From Caballeronia insecticola (lineage in GTDB: Bacteria; Pseudomonadota; Gammaproteobacteria; Burkholderiales; Burkholderiaceae), in NCBI RefSeq assembly GCF_000402035.1, contig NC_021289.1, positions 992,001 through 1,056,000 of the forward strand: 64,000 bases of DNA, given 5' to 3'. The number at the start of each line of letters is the position of its first letter. The stretch's first letter is position 1. Both the position numbers and the translations under genes were made by a program. Shown here in pieces: positions 53,080 through 61,682 of this stretch. The notes beneath the pieces are model-generated. The model saw only the letters and a list, made by a program, of their open reading frames with translations, was not told the origin of the DNA and made no database searches.

Positions 53080-54498
53080 TCACGCGATCTGCGCGATGCG
53101 CAGAAGATTGGTCGTGCCCGGCGTGCCGAACGGCATGCCCGCCGAAATCACGACAGTGTCGCCCGTCGCGCCGAAACCTTCCTCGCGCACGGTCGCGCAG
53201 GCCAGTTCGCTGATTTCGAGCATGTCCGCGACTTCCCTGCATACGACCGGATGCACGCCCCACACGAGCGCGAGACGCCGCGCCGTCCCGATCTGCGGCG
53301 TCATGCCGACGATCGGCGCGCCCGGCCGCTCGCGCGCCATCCGCAAGGCCGAGTAACCGGAGCACGTATATGCGACGGTGGCCGCGGCGTCGAGCAGGCC
53401 CGTCACGTGGCGCATCGCATAGCCGATCGCATCCGACGTGTTCGCGCGCGGCGCCGCGTGCGAAGCGGCGATCACTTCGCGGTAGTACGGATCGCGCTCG
53501 GTCTGCGCGATGATGCGGTCCATCATGCGCACCGCTTCGACGGGATATTTGCCGCTCGCCGATTCCGCCGACAGCATCACGGCGTCGGCGCCGTCGTAGA
53601 TGGCGGTCGCCACATCCGAGGCTTCGGCGCGGGTCGGCACCGGAGCGGACACCATCGATTCGAGCATTTGCGTGGCCACGATCACCGGCTTGCCGGCCTT
53701 GCGGCACGACCGCACGATACGCTTCTGGATCGCCGAAACCTGTTCGGCCGGCATCTCGACGCCGAGATCGCCGCGCGCGACCATCACGGCATCCGCCTCC
53801 TCGACGATCGCATCCAAACTGCCGATCGCAGCCGGCTTCTCCAGCTTGGCCACGATGCCGACCCGATCCCCGACGATCTCGCGCACCTCGCGAATGTCTT
53901 CAACGCGCTGCACGAAAGACAGCGCCAGCCAGTCGATGCCGAGCGTCAGCCCGAACTCCAGGTCGCGCCGGTCCTTCTCCGTCATGGCCGAGAGCGGCAG
54001 CACGACATCCGGAACATTGACGCCCTTGCGCTCAGAAAGCGTCCCGCCGACGATCACGGTCGTTTCCGCGAAGTCGCGCCCGCAACGCTCGACGCGCAGC
54101 TGAATACGGCCATCGTCGAGCAGCAGATTGGTCTGTGGCTTGAGCGCCGCGAAAATTTCGGGGTGCGGAAGCGCGACGCGCGTGGTGTCGCCGGGTTGCG
54201 TCGCGTCGAGATCGAGCCGGAACGACGCGCCTTTGTCCAGCACGACCGGGCCGTTCGCAAACGTGCCGATGCGTAGCTTCGGCCCTTGCAGATCGAGCAA
54301 TACGCCGATGGGCCGCCCCGCCCGCTTCTCGACGGCGCGGATGACTTCGAGCCGCCGCTGATGATCTTCGTGCGTGCCGTGGCTGAAATTCAGCCGGAAC
54401 ACGTCGGCGCCCGCCTCATGCAGCGCTTCGATGGTTTCGTGACTCGTGCTCGCGGGACCCAGCGTGGCAACGATCTTGGCGTTTCGAGTGCGGTGCAT
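53080..54498 (-). CDS. pyk: Pyruvate kinase
   Basis: This 472-residue enzyme converts phosphoenolpyruvate plus ADP to pyruvate plus ATP. Motifs are KIVATLGPASTS, FRLNFSHGTHEDH, the active-site IVAKLEKPAAIGSLDAIVEEADAVMVARGDLGVEMPAEQV, and VATQMLESMVSAPVPTRAEASDVATAIYDGADAVMLSAESASGKYPVEAV. It is full length. It is divergent from a LysR gene that belongs to a paralogous pair. In Agrobacterium the tartrate operon contains a pyruvate kinase (ttuE), and the surrounding genes fit that role. A GC-rich hairpin lies in its 5' leader. Confidence 0.95.
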   Translation of the reverse strand: MHRTRNAKIVATLGPASTSHETIEALHEAGADVFRLNFSHGTHEDHQRRLEVIRAVEKRAGRPIGVLLDLQGPKLRIGTFANGPVVLDKGASFRLDLDATQPGDTTRVALPHPEIFAALKPQTNLLLDDGRIQLRVERCGRDFAETTVIVGGTLSERKGVNVPDVVLPLSAMTEKDRRDLEFGLTLGIDWLALSFVQRVEDIREVREIVGDRVGIVAKLEKPAAIGSLDAIVEEADAVMVARGDLGVEMPAEQVSAIQKRIVRSCRKAGKPVIVATQMLESMVSAPVPTRAEASDVATAIYDGADAVMLSAESASGKYPVEAVRMMDRIIAQTERDPYYREVIAASHAAPRANTSDAIGYAMRHVTGLLDAAATVAYTCSGYSALRMARERPGAPIVGMTPQIGTARRLALVWGVHPVVCREVADMLEISELACATVREEGFGATGDTVVISAGMPFGTPGTTNLLRIAQIA

Positions 54499-54539
54499 CC
54501 GTCGGCTCCTTTCAGGCCGCGCGGGCGGCTGATTGATCG

Positions 54540-54562
54540 ACCGGCGCGCGCAATGCGCCGGT
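54540..54562 (-). promoter_or_regulatory. Hairpin in the 5' leader of pyk
   Basis: ACCGGCGC (54540-54547) and GCGCCGGT (54555-54562) form a perfect 8-bp stem with a 7-base loop, 42-64 bp upstream of the pyk ATG. It may affect mRNA stability or transcription from the LysR-controlled promoter. Confidence 0.4.
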
Positions 54563-54607
54563 CTGTGTGTGCCTGAACTTTACCCACATCATGACTCCAA
54601 AACCGGG

Positions 54608-54644
54608 GCTAAACTTAAAGTATCGTTAACTTTTATTCACGAAT
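54608..54644 (+). promoter_or_regulatory. Control element shared by two LysR genes, copy 1
   Basis: GCTAAACTTAAA (54608-54619), 15 bp, then ATTCACGAAT (54635-54644), ending 17 bp before the LysR ATG at 54662. The same two blocks with the same 15-bp spacing occur on the other strand at 56500-56536. ATTC-N2-GAAT is itself a short dyad. Confidence 0.65.
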
Positions 54645-54661
54645 AATCTCGACCGCGCCCG

Positions 54662-55594
54662 ATGCCCGATACCGTCCAACCCGCCGATCTGAGCTTCTTT
54701 TCCACGCTGTCCGCAGCCGGCAGCCTGAGCGCCGCCGCGCGCGAGCTGGGCCTCACGGCGGCGGCCGTCAGCAAGCGTCTCTCGCAGATGGAAACGCGCG
54801 CGGGCGTGGCGCTCGTCAATCGCACGACCCGGAGGATGATGCTCACGCCCGAGGGCGAGCTGTATCTCGAACACGCGCGCCGCATTCTCGACGAAATCGA
54901 CGAACTCTCGGAACTCTTAGGCTCCGCGAAGCGCAGTCCGAAAGGCCTGCTGCGCGTGAACGCGACGCTCGGCTTCGGGCGCAGCCACGTCGCGCCGGTG
55001 ATATCGCGGTTCGTCGCGCAATATCCGCAGGTGGCCGTGCAGCTTCAGTTGTCGGTCACGCCGCCGCCGCTCACCGACGATGCCTTCGACGTCTGCATCC
55101 GCTTCGGCGAGCCGCCCGATACGCGGGTCGTCGCGCGGCGGCTCGCGGCGAACCGGCGGCTGTTGTGCGCCGCGCCGTCGTATATCGCGGCGCGCGGCAT
55201 GCCGCTCACCGCGCACGATCTCGCGCGGCACAACTGCATCGGCATCCGCCAGGGCGACGAAGCCTATGGCGTGTGGCGTCTGGTGTCGGGCCGGGGGACG
55301 TCGCGCAAGACGGAGGCGGTGCGCATCAACGGCACCCTGACCACGAACGACGGCGAGATCGCCGTCAAATGGGCGCTCGAAGGGCACGGCATCCTGATGC
55401 GCGCCGAATGGGACATCAAGCAGTATCTGGCGCAAGGTTCACTCGTTCGCGTGCTGCCCGATCACGAAACGCCGAACGCGGATATCTTCGCGGTCTATTC
55501 CCAGCGGCATCAGATGTCGAACCGGATTCGTGCTTTCGTCGACTTCATCGCGCACGAACTCGAAGGCGAAGTCGCCGCTACCAGTTCGAGCTGA
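54662..55594 (+). CDS. LysR family regulator, paralogue 1 (DmlR/TtuA-like)
   Basis: This 310-residue protein has a winged helix at residues 8-66 (LSFFSTLSAAGSLSAAARELGLTAAAVSKRLSQMETRAGVALVNRTTRRMMLTPEG) and an effector domain with FDVCIRFGEPPDTRVVARRLAANRRLL and GILMRAEWDIKQYL. It is clearly paralogous to the neighbouring LysR at 55578-56501, sharing NRTTRR, KGLLRVNA, LGFGRS and GILMRAEWD. The two genes meet tail to tail with a 17-bp overlap. It is divergent from pyk and may control it together with itself. Confidence 0.93.
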   Translation: MPDTVQPADLSFFSTLSAAGSLSAAARELGLTAAAVSKRLSQMETRAGVALVNRTTRRMMLTPEGELYLEHARRILDEIDELSELLGSAKRSPKGLLRVNATLGFGRSHVAPVISRFVAQYPQVAVQLQLSVTPPPLTDDAFDVCIRFGEPPDTRVVARRLAANRRLLCAAPSYIAARGMPLTAHDLARHNCIGIRQGDEAYGVWRLVSGRGTSRKTEAVRINGTLTTNDGEIAVKWALEGHGILMRAEWDIKQYLAQGSLVRVLPDHETPNADIFAVYSQRHQMSNRIRAFVDFIAHELEGEVAATSSS

Positions 55595-56501
55595 CCGGCG
55601 ACGGGCCGTCGGCATGCTGCCCGAGATAGTCGCGCAAATGCTCGACGAAGCACGCCACTTTCGCCGACAGGTTCAGGCGCTCCGGGTAGACGGCGTAAAT
55701 GTCGGCGGGCGGCGTGTCGTAGTCGCCCAGAACCTGCACCAGCCGGCCGCTGCGCAGATATTTGGCGACGTCCCACTCGGCGCGCATCAGGATGCCCTGT
55801 CCTTCGAGCGACCAGTTGAGCGCGACTTCGCCGTCGTTGGTGCTGAGCTTGCCGTGCACCTTGACCGTCTCCGTGCGTCCGCCGCGGCTCAGGCGCCAAT
55901 TGCCGTACGCCGCCTCGTTCTGCCGCAGGACGATGCACTGATGCTGCGTCAGATCATGCGGATGCGCCGGTTCGCCGGCCGCACGCAGATAGACCGGCGA
56001 GCACACGAGAAGCCGCCGGTTCGAGGCAATTTTCTTGGCGATGAGGCGTGAATCCGGCATTTCGCCGAAGCGCACCGAAACGTCGATGCTTTCGTCGGGC
56101 AGGCTGACGGGCCGGTCGGTGAGATGCAGTTGCACTTCGACGTCGGGGTAATTCACGCTGAAGACGGAAATCGACGGACCGATATACGAGCGGCCGAATC
56201 CGAGCGGCGCATTTACGCGCAGCAGTCCTTTCGGCGCGGCGCGGCTGCTCGACACGAGGCGTTCCATGTCGTCGATGTCGCTCAGAATGCGCTGGGCATT
56301 CGCGAAATAGACCTCGCCTTCGCTCGTCAGGCTGATGCGCCGGGTCGTGCGATTGAGCAGACGGACGCCGAGCCGGTCTTCCAGCGCCGAGAGCCGGCGC
56401 GAAACCGCCGGCGGCGTCAGGTTCAGCTCCCGCGCCGTGGCCGCGAGGCTGCCTTGCTTTACCAGCAGACAGAAAAAGCTCAACTCCGAGTCCGTGTTCA
56501 T
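55578..56501 (-). CDS. LysR family regulator, paralogue 2 (DmlR/TtuA-like)
   Basis: This 307-residue protein has an N-terminal helix-turn-helix (LSFFCLLVKQGSLAATARELNLTPPAVSRRLSALEDRLGVRLLNRTTRRISLTSEG). Its effector domain has IDVSVRFGEMPDSRLIAKKIASNRRLL and GILMRAEWDVAKYL. It is divergent from the ACS-family transporter, a likely target, and overlaps paralogue 1 at the 3' end. Its ATG lies inside the second block of the conserved upstream element, so if that block is an operator, binding would also block initiation. Confidence 0.93.
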   Translation of the reverse strand: MNTDSELSFFCLLVKQGSLAATARELNLTPPAVSRRLSALEDRLGVRLLNRTTRRISLTSEGEVYFANAQRILSDIDDMERLVSSSRAAPKGLLRVNAPLGFGRSYIGPSISVFSVNYPDVEVQLHLTDRPVSLPDESIDVSVRFGEMPDSRLIAKKIASNRRLLVCSPVYLRAAGEPAHPHDLTQHQCIVLRQNEAAYGNWRLSRGGRTETVKVHGKLSTNDGEVALNWSLEGQGILMRAEWDVAKYLRSGRLVQVLGDYDTPPADIYAVYPERLNLSAKVACFVEHLRDYLGQHADGPSPVSSNW

Positions 56502-56536
56502 TCGTGAATTTTTTGCAATGATGTTTTAAGTTTAGC
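56500..56536 (-). promoter_or_regulatory. Control element shared by two LysR genes, copy 2 (mirrored)
   Basis: On the minus strand: GCTAAACTTAAA (56536-56525), 15 bp, then ATTCACGAAT (56509-56500), which runs into the LysR start codon (56501-56499). It is identical in both blocks and spacing to copy 1 at 54608-54644. Confidence 0.65.
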
Positions 56537-56688
56537 TCGATTCATACGCCGTTCAATCGGTTCTAACCTGCATTCCGACAACAGAAAAAACAAAGAAAGA
56601 CGCGCCTCTTCAAGACATCGAAGACCGGCGCCAAGCCGCGACAGACGGCCCGACATATCGATCAGTTATCGGAAAACGGAGACATTCC

Positions 56689-57990
56689 ATGGTTACGGAT
56701 CTGGAGAAACGCACCCTGCGCAAGGTCAGCTGGCGCATCGTGCCGTTCATCATGCTGCTGTACTTCATCGCCTATATCGACCGCGTCAATATCGGCTTCG
56801 CCTCGCTCACGATGAAATCGGATCTGGGTTTCAGCGCCTCGATTCTCGGCTTCGGCGCGGGCATCTTCTTCTGGGGCTATTTCCTGTTCGAAGTGCCGTC
56901 GAACATCGTGCTGCACAAGGTCGGCGCGCGCATGTGGATTGCCCGCGTCATGGTCACGTGGGGCATCATTTCCGCGTGCATGGCCTTCGTCACAGGGCCG
57001 ACGAGCTTTTATATCGTGCGGTTTCTGCTTGGCGCGGCCGAGGCGGGCTTCTTTCCGGGCATCATCCTGTATCTCAGCTACTGGTTCCCGGCGCGGCACC
57101 GCGCGGGCGTGACGGCGTTCTTCATGGCCGCAGCGCCCATCTCCACCGCGATCGGCTCGCCGCTTTCCGCCGCGTTGCTCGAAATGAACGGCGTCATGGG
57201 CCTGCACGGCTGGCAGTGGATGTTCATTCTGGAAGCCATCCCCGCGCTGATTCTGGGTGTCGTCGTCTTTTTCTATATGACCGACAAACCCGAAAAGGCG
57301 AAGTGGCTGAAGGAAGACGAGCGCAACTGGCTGGTCGGCGTCATGAATCAGGAAGCCGCCAGCCGGGCGGGCAGCGCGAAGCACGGCATCCTCAGCGGTC
57401 TCGCGAATCCGCGCGTGCTGGCGCTCTCGCTGATTTACTTCGGGACGTCGGCGGGTTTGTACACGCTCGGCATCTGGGCGCCGCAGATCATCAAGCAACT
57501 CGGAGTTTCGTCGATGACCGTCGGCGTGCTCAACGCGATTCCGCCCGTCGTGTCGATCGTCGCGATGATCTTCTGGTCGCGCCACTCCGACCGCACCGGC
57601 GAGCGCACGTGGCACGTCGTGCTGGCGTGTGTCGCGGCGGCGATCGGTCTCGTGATTGCGGCGATGCCGAGCAGCGTGGTCGGACTGATCGCGGCGCTCA
57701 CGTTGGTGAATATCGGCATCAGTTGCGCGAAGCCGCCGCTCTGGACCATGCCGACGATGTTCCTGTCCGGCGCCGCCGCTGCCACCGGCATCGCCGCGAT
57801 CAATTCGATCGGCAATCTCGGCGGCTTTGCGGGTCCGGTGATGATCGGATGGATCAAGGACCAGACGGGCAGCTTCAGCGGCGGTCTGTACTTCGTTGCC
57901 GGTCTGCTCGTGATGTCCGCGGTTCTGACGCTGTTGCTGGCACGCTCGCAGAAGTCGCCGGTCACGCCGGGGAATGCCACGGCGCACTGA
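56689..57990 (+). CDS. MFS transporter, ACS family (TtuB-like organic anion transporter)
   Basis: This 433-residue protein has 12 transmembrane helices and the anion:cation symporter signature IAYIDRVNIGFASLTMKSDLGFSASILGFGAGIFFWGYFLFEVPSN. GAAEAGFFPGIILYLSYWFPARHRA and the C-half NSIGNLGGFAGPVMIGWIKDQTGSFSGG complete it. Family members carry tartrate, phthalate, glucarate or galactonate. It is divergent from LysR paralogue 2, and pyk lies beyond the LysR pair; this gene set parallels ttuA/ttuB/ttuE for tartrate. A terminator follows at 58017. Confidence 0.92.
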   Translation: MVTDLEKRTLRKVSWRIVPFIMLLYFIAYIDRVNIGFASLTMKSDLGFSASILGFGAGIFFWGYFLFEVPSNIVLHKVGARMWIARVMVTWGIISACMAFVTGPTSFYIVRFLLGAAEAGFFPGIILYLSYWFPARHRAGVTAFFMAAAPISTAIGSPLSAALLEMNGVMGLHGWQWMFILEAIPALILGVVVFFYMTDKPEKAKWLKEDERNWLVGVMNQEAASRAGSAKHGILSGLANPRVLALSLIYFGTSAGLYTLGIWAPQIIKQLGVSSMTVGVLNAIPPVVSIVAMIFWSRHSDRTGERTWHVVLACVAAAIGLVIAAMPSSVVGLIAALTLVNIGISCAKPPLWTMPTMFLSGAAAATGIAAINSIGNLGGFAGPVMIGWIKDQTGSFSGGLYFVAGLLVMSAVLTLLLARSQKSPVTPGNATAH

Positions 57991-58016
57991 CACGGAAAGC
58001 ACGTTCCCGTTGACGG

Positions 58017-58045
58017 ACAGGCCGCGAGCGCATCGCGGCCTGTTT
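58017..58045. terminator. Bidirectional Rho-independent-like terminator
   Basis: A perfect 11-bp stem (ACAGGCCGCGA / TCGCGGCCTGT) with loop GCGCA lies between the convergent transporter and carbonic anhydrase genes, followed by a short T-tract (TTT). Confidence 0.8.
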
Positions 58046-58056
58046 GCGCATCGGCG

Positions 58057-58599
58057 TCAGGCAGTCGACGCGCGCAAAGGCGCGGGCGGCACGACAGCTT
58101 CGACACGGCCGGTTTTGACGTCGTAGACGAGGCCCGACACGATCAAACCATCCGGCAATTGCGTATTTGCCCTGAGCGCCGCGATATCGAGCGTCACCGC
58201 CCTGTACGGATCGGTGATGGCGAGATCGTCGAGGGCGTCGGGCTCGACGTCGAGATGCTTCGCGAGCAGCGCGGGCGCATGCCGGTGACAACCGATGATG
58301 CCGCAGTCCGTGTGCTGAAGCAGCACGAGATTGCGCGCGCCGTCCGGCCGTCCGGCCGCCTTCGCGACCACGCTCAGCACCGCCAGCGTCTCCAGCAGCG
58401 CTTTATTGACGCGCCCGCCGACATTGCGAATGACAGCCGCTTCCCCCTGTTCCAACCCGAGCACATTCACGGGATCGACCCGTGGATCGACGCAGCCGAC
58501 CACGACCGTGCCCGTCGACGGCATCATCTTGAGTTCGGGCGCGAACCCGGTCTCGGCGAAGCTGGCGTTGCGCTCCAGCATGACATCGTTGAAGTTCAT
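58057..58599 (-). CDS. Beta-class carbonic anhydrase
   Basis: This 180-residue enzyme interconverts CO2 and bicarbonate. Zinc ligands are Cys36 in VGCVDPRVDP (with the Asp38/Arg40 dyad), and His96 and Cys99 in LLQHTDCGIIG. It is a short beta-CA. The start at 58599 (MNFNDVMLERN) follows AAGGAG; the frame upstream to 58635 is not used. It lies 36 bp after the nitrilase on the same strand, suggesting co-transcription. Confidence 0.9.
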   Translation of the reverse strand: MNFNDVMLERNASFAETGFAPELKMMPSTGTVVVGCVDPRVDPVNVLGLEQGEAAVIRNVGGRVNKALLETLAVLSVVAKAAGRPDGARNLVLLQHTDCGIIGCHRHAPALLAKHLDVEPDALDDLAITDPYRAVTLDIAALRANTQLPDGLIVSGLVYDVKTGRVEAVVPPAPLRASTA

Positions 58600-58635
58600 C
58601 TTGCTCACTCCTTCGTGGATACGTTCTGCGGACAT

Positions 58636-59622
58636 TCAGCCGATCACTTCGAGTTCGCGCGCCGGTTCCTCGCCGGGCGCGCGCAGCGAACGCTCCACGA
58701 CATGCATCTTCGGCGTGCGGTCGATCACGAGGCCGAGCACGTCGGGGCGGCTGTAATGGCCGCGCGAATCCATCATGCGTTTGCGCTTGTCGATCTGCCA
58801 GAAGTCGAGATCGGCGATGATCTCGCCCTCGCCTTCACGCAGCGGCTCGCCGCCGAGATACTCGCCCGAGGGCGAAACGATCGCCGTGAAACAGCCGCTT
58901 GAAATCGGGCCGATCTGGGTCGTGTTGGTGTCCTGCAAGATCTGTTGTTGCTGCTCGGGCGTGAGCCACGCGGTCGCGTTCACGACGAACGCGCCCGCCT
59001 CCAGCGCATGCTGGCGGATGTTCACGGAAATCTGCTCCGAGAAGAGATCGCCCGCGAACGAGCCGGGATACATCGCCGAATGAATTTCCTCGCCATCGGC
59101 CATCAGGGCATAGCGCGCGAGCGGGTTGTAGTGCTCCCAGCAAGCGAGCTGACCGACGCGGCCCACGGCGGTATCGATGGCGCGCAGGCCCGAACCGTCG
59201 CCCATTCCCCAGACCATCCGCTCGTGATAGGTGGGCGAGAGTTTGCGGCGGCGCTGCACGAGCGTGCCGTCGGCGTCGAACAGGAGTTGCGTGTTGTAGA
59301 GCGTGCCGCCGTCGCGCTCGTTGACGCCGATCGACACCACCATGCCGGCCTGCCGCGCGGCATCGCCGATCGCTCGCGTGGTCTCGGACGGCACGACCAC
59401 CGCCTGTTCGAGCAGCTTGTAATGCTCGGCGCCCATCGCGAACGGCGCTTCGATGAACGAAAAATACGGGTAATAGGGCACGACGGTTTCCGGGAATGTC
59501 GCGAACTGCACGCCCTTCTTCCCGAGTTCGAGGATTTTCCTGACGACCTTATCGACCGTGCCTTCCCGGCTATAGAGTACGGGCGCGATCTGAACGGCCG
59601 CGGCCCGGATGACTTTCGACAT
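58636..59622 (-). CDS. Nitrilase
   Basis: This 328-residue carbon-nitrogen hydrolase has the catalytic triad Glu45 ([15 protein letters not shown]), Lys127 ([12 protein letters not shown]) and Cys161 (LACWEHYNP). The YPYFSF and CWEHYNP contexts are those of true nitrilases of the Nit6803/aliphatic type, rather than amidases. It would convert nitriles to acids plus ammonia. ATG 59622 starts [15 protein letters not shown]. It is divergent from the GlxA regulator at 59796, its likely activator, and is followed by carbonic anhydrase. Confidence 0.9.
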   Translation of the reverse strand: MSKVIRAAAVQIAPVLYSREGTVDKVVRKILELGKKGVQFATFPETVVPYYPYFSFIEAPFAMGAEHYKLLEQAVVVPSETTRAIGDAARQAGMVVSIGVNERDGGTLYNTQLLFDADGTLVQRRRKLSPTYHERMVWGMGDGSGLRAIDTAVGRVGQLACWEHYNPLARYALMADGEEIHSAMYPGSFAGDLFSEQISVNIRQHALEAGAFVVNATAWLTPEQQQQILQDTNTTQIGPISSGCFTAIVSPSGEYLGGEPLREGEGEIIADLDFWQIDKRKRMMDSRGHYSRPDVLGLVIDRTPKMHVVERSLRAPGEEPARELEVIG

Positions 59623-59664
59623 GACGCGATTCCTTTTGCTGAACGTGACGCAAATGAGTGGATG

Positions 59665-59684
59665 GCTTGTACGTGCTTGTACGT
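59665..59684. promoter_or_regulatory. Tandem 10-bp direct repeat in nitrilase/GlxA control region
   Basis: GCTTGTACGT occurs twice without a gap, about one helical turn apart, which suits an AraC-type regulator binding as direct repeats. It lies 43-62 bp upstream of the nitrilase start. Confidence 0.45.
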
Positions 59685-59795
59685 TAAGGCTTCTCGTCGT
59701 TACCATGAGGTCGTTGTTGCCACCTTTTATGCCATCCCTGTCCGCGCCCCGAGCGGCTTGTGCGTGCGGTCGAGTTCGGGAACGCTGGAGTGAAT

Positions 59796-60749
59796 ATGCA
59801 TCGCGTCGGTTTTATCGTGCCGCAACGATTTCAGATGATGAGTCTCGCCGCGCTGACGGCTTTCGAGATCGTCAACATGCCGCCCAAGGGTCCGTGCTAC
59901 GACATCCGTCTGCTGTCGCCGCACGGCGGTCCGGTGCAATCGTCGGGCGGCATGACCTTGCAGACCGAGCCGTTCGGCGAGCCGGCGTTCGACACGATCA
60001 TCATCGGTTCCATCACCGAGATGAAAATTCCGCCCTCCGACCCGGCGATGCTCGCGTTCGTGCGCGAAGCAGCTCAAGCATCGCGGCGGATTGCATCCAT
60101 TTGCAGCGGCGCATTCGTGCTGGCCGAAGCCGGGCTGCTCGACGGCCGCCGCGCGACAATGCATTGGGCGCATGCCGCCGAATTCAGAGCCCGCTTTCCG
60201 CACGTTACGACCGAAGAAGACCGCATCTTCATCAATGACGGTCCGGTGTGGACATCGGCCGGCATGACCGCGGGCATCGATCTCGTTCTGGCGTTGATCG
60301 ATAACGATCTCGGTCCCGATACCGCCAAGCTGGCCGCCCGCCTTCTCGTGATGAACCAGCGCCGGCTCGGCGGACAATTGCAGCATTCGGCCTTGCTCGA
60401 CATGACACCGAAGTCGGATCGAATCGAATCGGTGTTGGTGCATATCCGCAGGAATTTGCGCAATGCGCTTTCGGTCGAGGAACTGGCCGCCGTCGCCAAT
60501 CTAAGCCCGCGCCAGTTCAGCCGCGCTTTTCAGGCCGAGACGGGTCAGTCGCCGGCAAAAGCCGTGGAGCAGCTGCGTCTCGAAGCCGCGCGATTCATGA
60601 TCGAGCAAGGCCGGCACGCCATCAATGTCGTGGCGAAGGAAACCGGCTTTACGGACCGCGAACGCATGCGTCGCGCGTTTCTGCGCACCTTCGGCGTGCC
60701 CGCGGAAGTCCTGCGCAGAAACGCACGGCGGGAACCCGTCGAAAGCTGA
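59796..60749 (+). CDS. GlxA family AraC-type regulator, second copy
   Basis: This 317-residue protein has a DJ-1/PfpI domain with cysteine in [14 protein letters not shown] and [17 protein letters not shown], and a C-terminal AraC domain ([46 protein letters not shown]). It strongly resembles the regulator at 47661-48608. ATG 59796 has GGAG upstream. It is divergent from the nitrilase and followed at 136 bp by two SDRs. Confidence 0.92.
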   Translation: MHRVGFIVPQRFQMMSLAALTAFEIVNMPPKGPCYDIRLLSPHGGPVQSSGGMTLQTEPFGEPAFDTIIIGSITEMKIPPSDPAMLAFVREAAQASRRIASICSGAFVLAEAGLLDGRRATMHWAHAAEFRARFPHVTTEEDRIFINDGPVWTSAGMTAGIDLVLALIDNDLGPDTAKLAARLLVMNQRRLGGQLQHSALLDMTPKSDRIESVLVHIRRNLRNALSVEELAAVANLSPRQFSRAFQAETGQSPAKAVEQLRLEAARFMIEQGRHAINVVAKETGFTDRERMRRAFLRTFGVPAEVLRRNARREPVES

Positions 60750-60885
60750 CGCCGTCTCGCGCCATGCCTGCGAAGCATGGCCTCCTGCCTACAAAGTCTT
60801 TTTCATCCGGATCGGCCCGCTCTACATTGCATTCCATCGACGGCAGCGAACGCTGCCCTTCTTCAACATCTCGATGGAGTCAATC

Positions 60886-61632
60886 ATGGACCAGCCAGTC
60901 ATTCTCATCACAGGCGCGCTCACCGGCATCGGCCGCGCGACGGCGCTCGCTTTCGCCGACAGCGGCGCGCGCATCGTCGTCTCCGGACGGCGTGAAGCCG
61001 AAGGCAAGGCGCTCGAAGCCGAACTGCGCGAACGCGGCGCCGAAGCCGTGTTCATTGCCGCCGACGTGCGTCACGACGACAGCGTGCGCAATCTCGTCGA
61101 TGGCGCCGTCGCCCGCTTCGGCCGCATCGACGCCGCCGTGAACAACGCGGGCACGGAAGGCGCGCCCGGCGCGATCGTCGATCAGAGCGCCGCAAGCTAC
61201 GCCGCCACCTTCGACACCAACGTGCTCGGCACGCTGCTCAGCATGAAGCACGAATTGCGCGTGATGCAGGCGCAAGGCAGCGGCAGCATCGTCAACGTGT
61301 CGTCCACTTACGGGCATGAAGGCGCGGCGTTCGCGTCGGTGTATGCGGGCAGCAAGCACGCGGTCGAAGGCATGACGAAATCCGCCGCGCTCGAAGTGGC
61401 GTCGCTCGGCGTGCGCGTGAATGCGGTGGCGCCCGGCCCGACCGACACCGGCATGCTCGAACGCTTCACGGGCACCGCCGAGCGTCGCGCCGCGCTCGCC
61501 TCGAAGGTGCCGCTCGGCCGTCTCGGCACGCCCGGCGATATCGCGCGCGCGATCGTATTCGTCGCATCGGACGCGGCGTCGTTCATGACGGGACAGATCG
61601 TCACCGTGGATGGCGGCAAAACCGCCGGCTAA
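60886..61632 (+). CDS. Short-chain dehydrogenase/reductase
   Basis: This 248-residue SDR has ITGALTGIGRATALAFADSG, VNNAGTEG, catalytic Ser in NVSSTYG and YAGSK, and a typical C-terminus FMTGQIVTVDGGKTAG. The set is complete, so it should be active with NAD(P). ATG 60886 has GGAGTC upstream. It is followed 50 bp later by another SDR. The substrate is unknown. Confidence 0.9.
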   Translation: MDQPVILITGALTGIGRATALAFADSGARIVVSGRREAEGKALEAELRERGAEAVFIAADVRHDDSVRNLVDGAVARFGRIDAAVNNAGTEGAPGAIVDQSAASYAATFDTNVLGTLLSMKHELRVMQAQGSGSIVNVSSTYGHEGAAFASVYAGSKHAVEGMTKSAALEVASLGVRVNAVAPGPTDTGMLERFTGTAERRAALASKVPLGRLGTPGDIARAIVFVASDAASFMTGQIVTVDGGKTAG

Positions 61633-61682
61633 AGCAGCGGTTCGCAGCGCGTCTTTTTCCACGCATACCCGAGGGTTGAATC

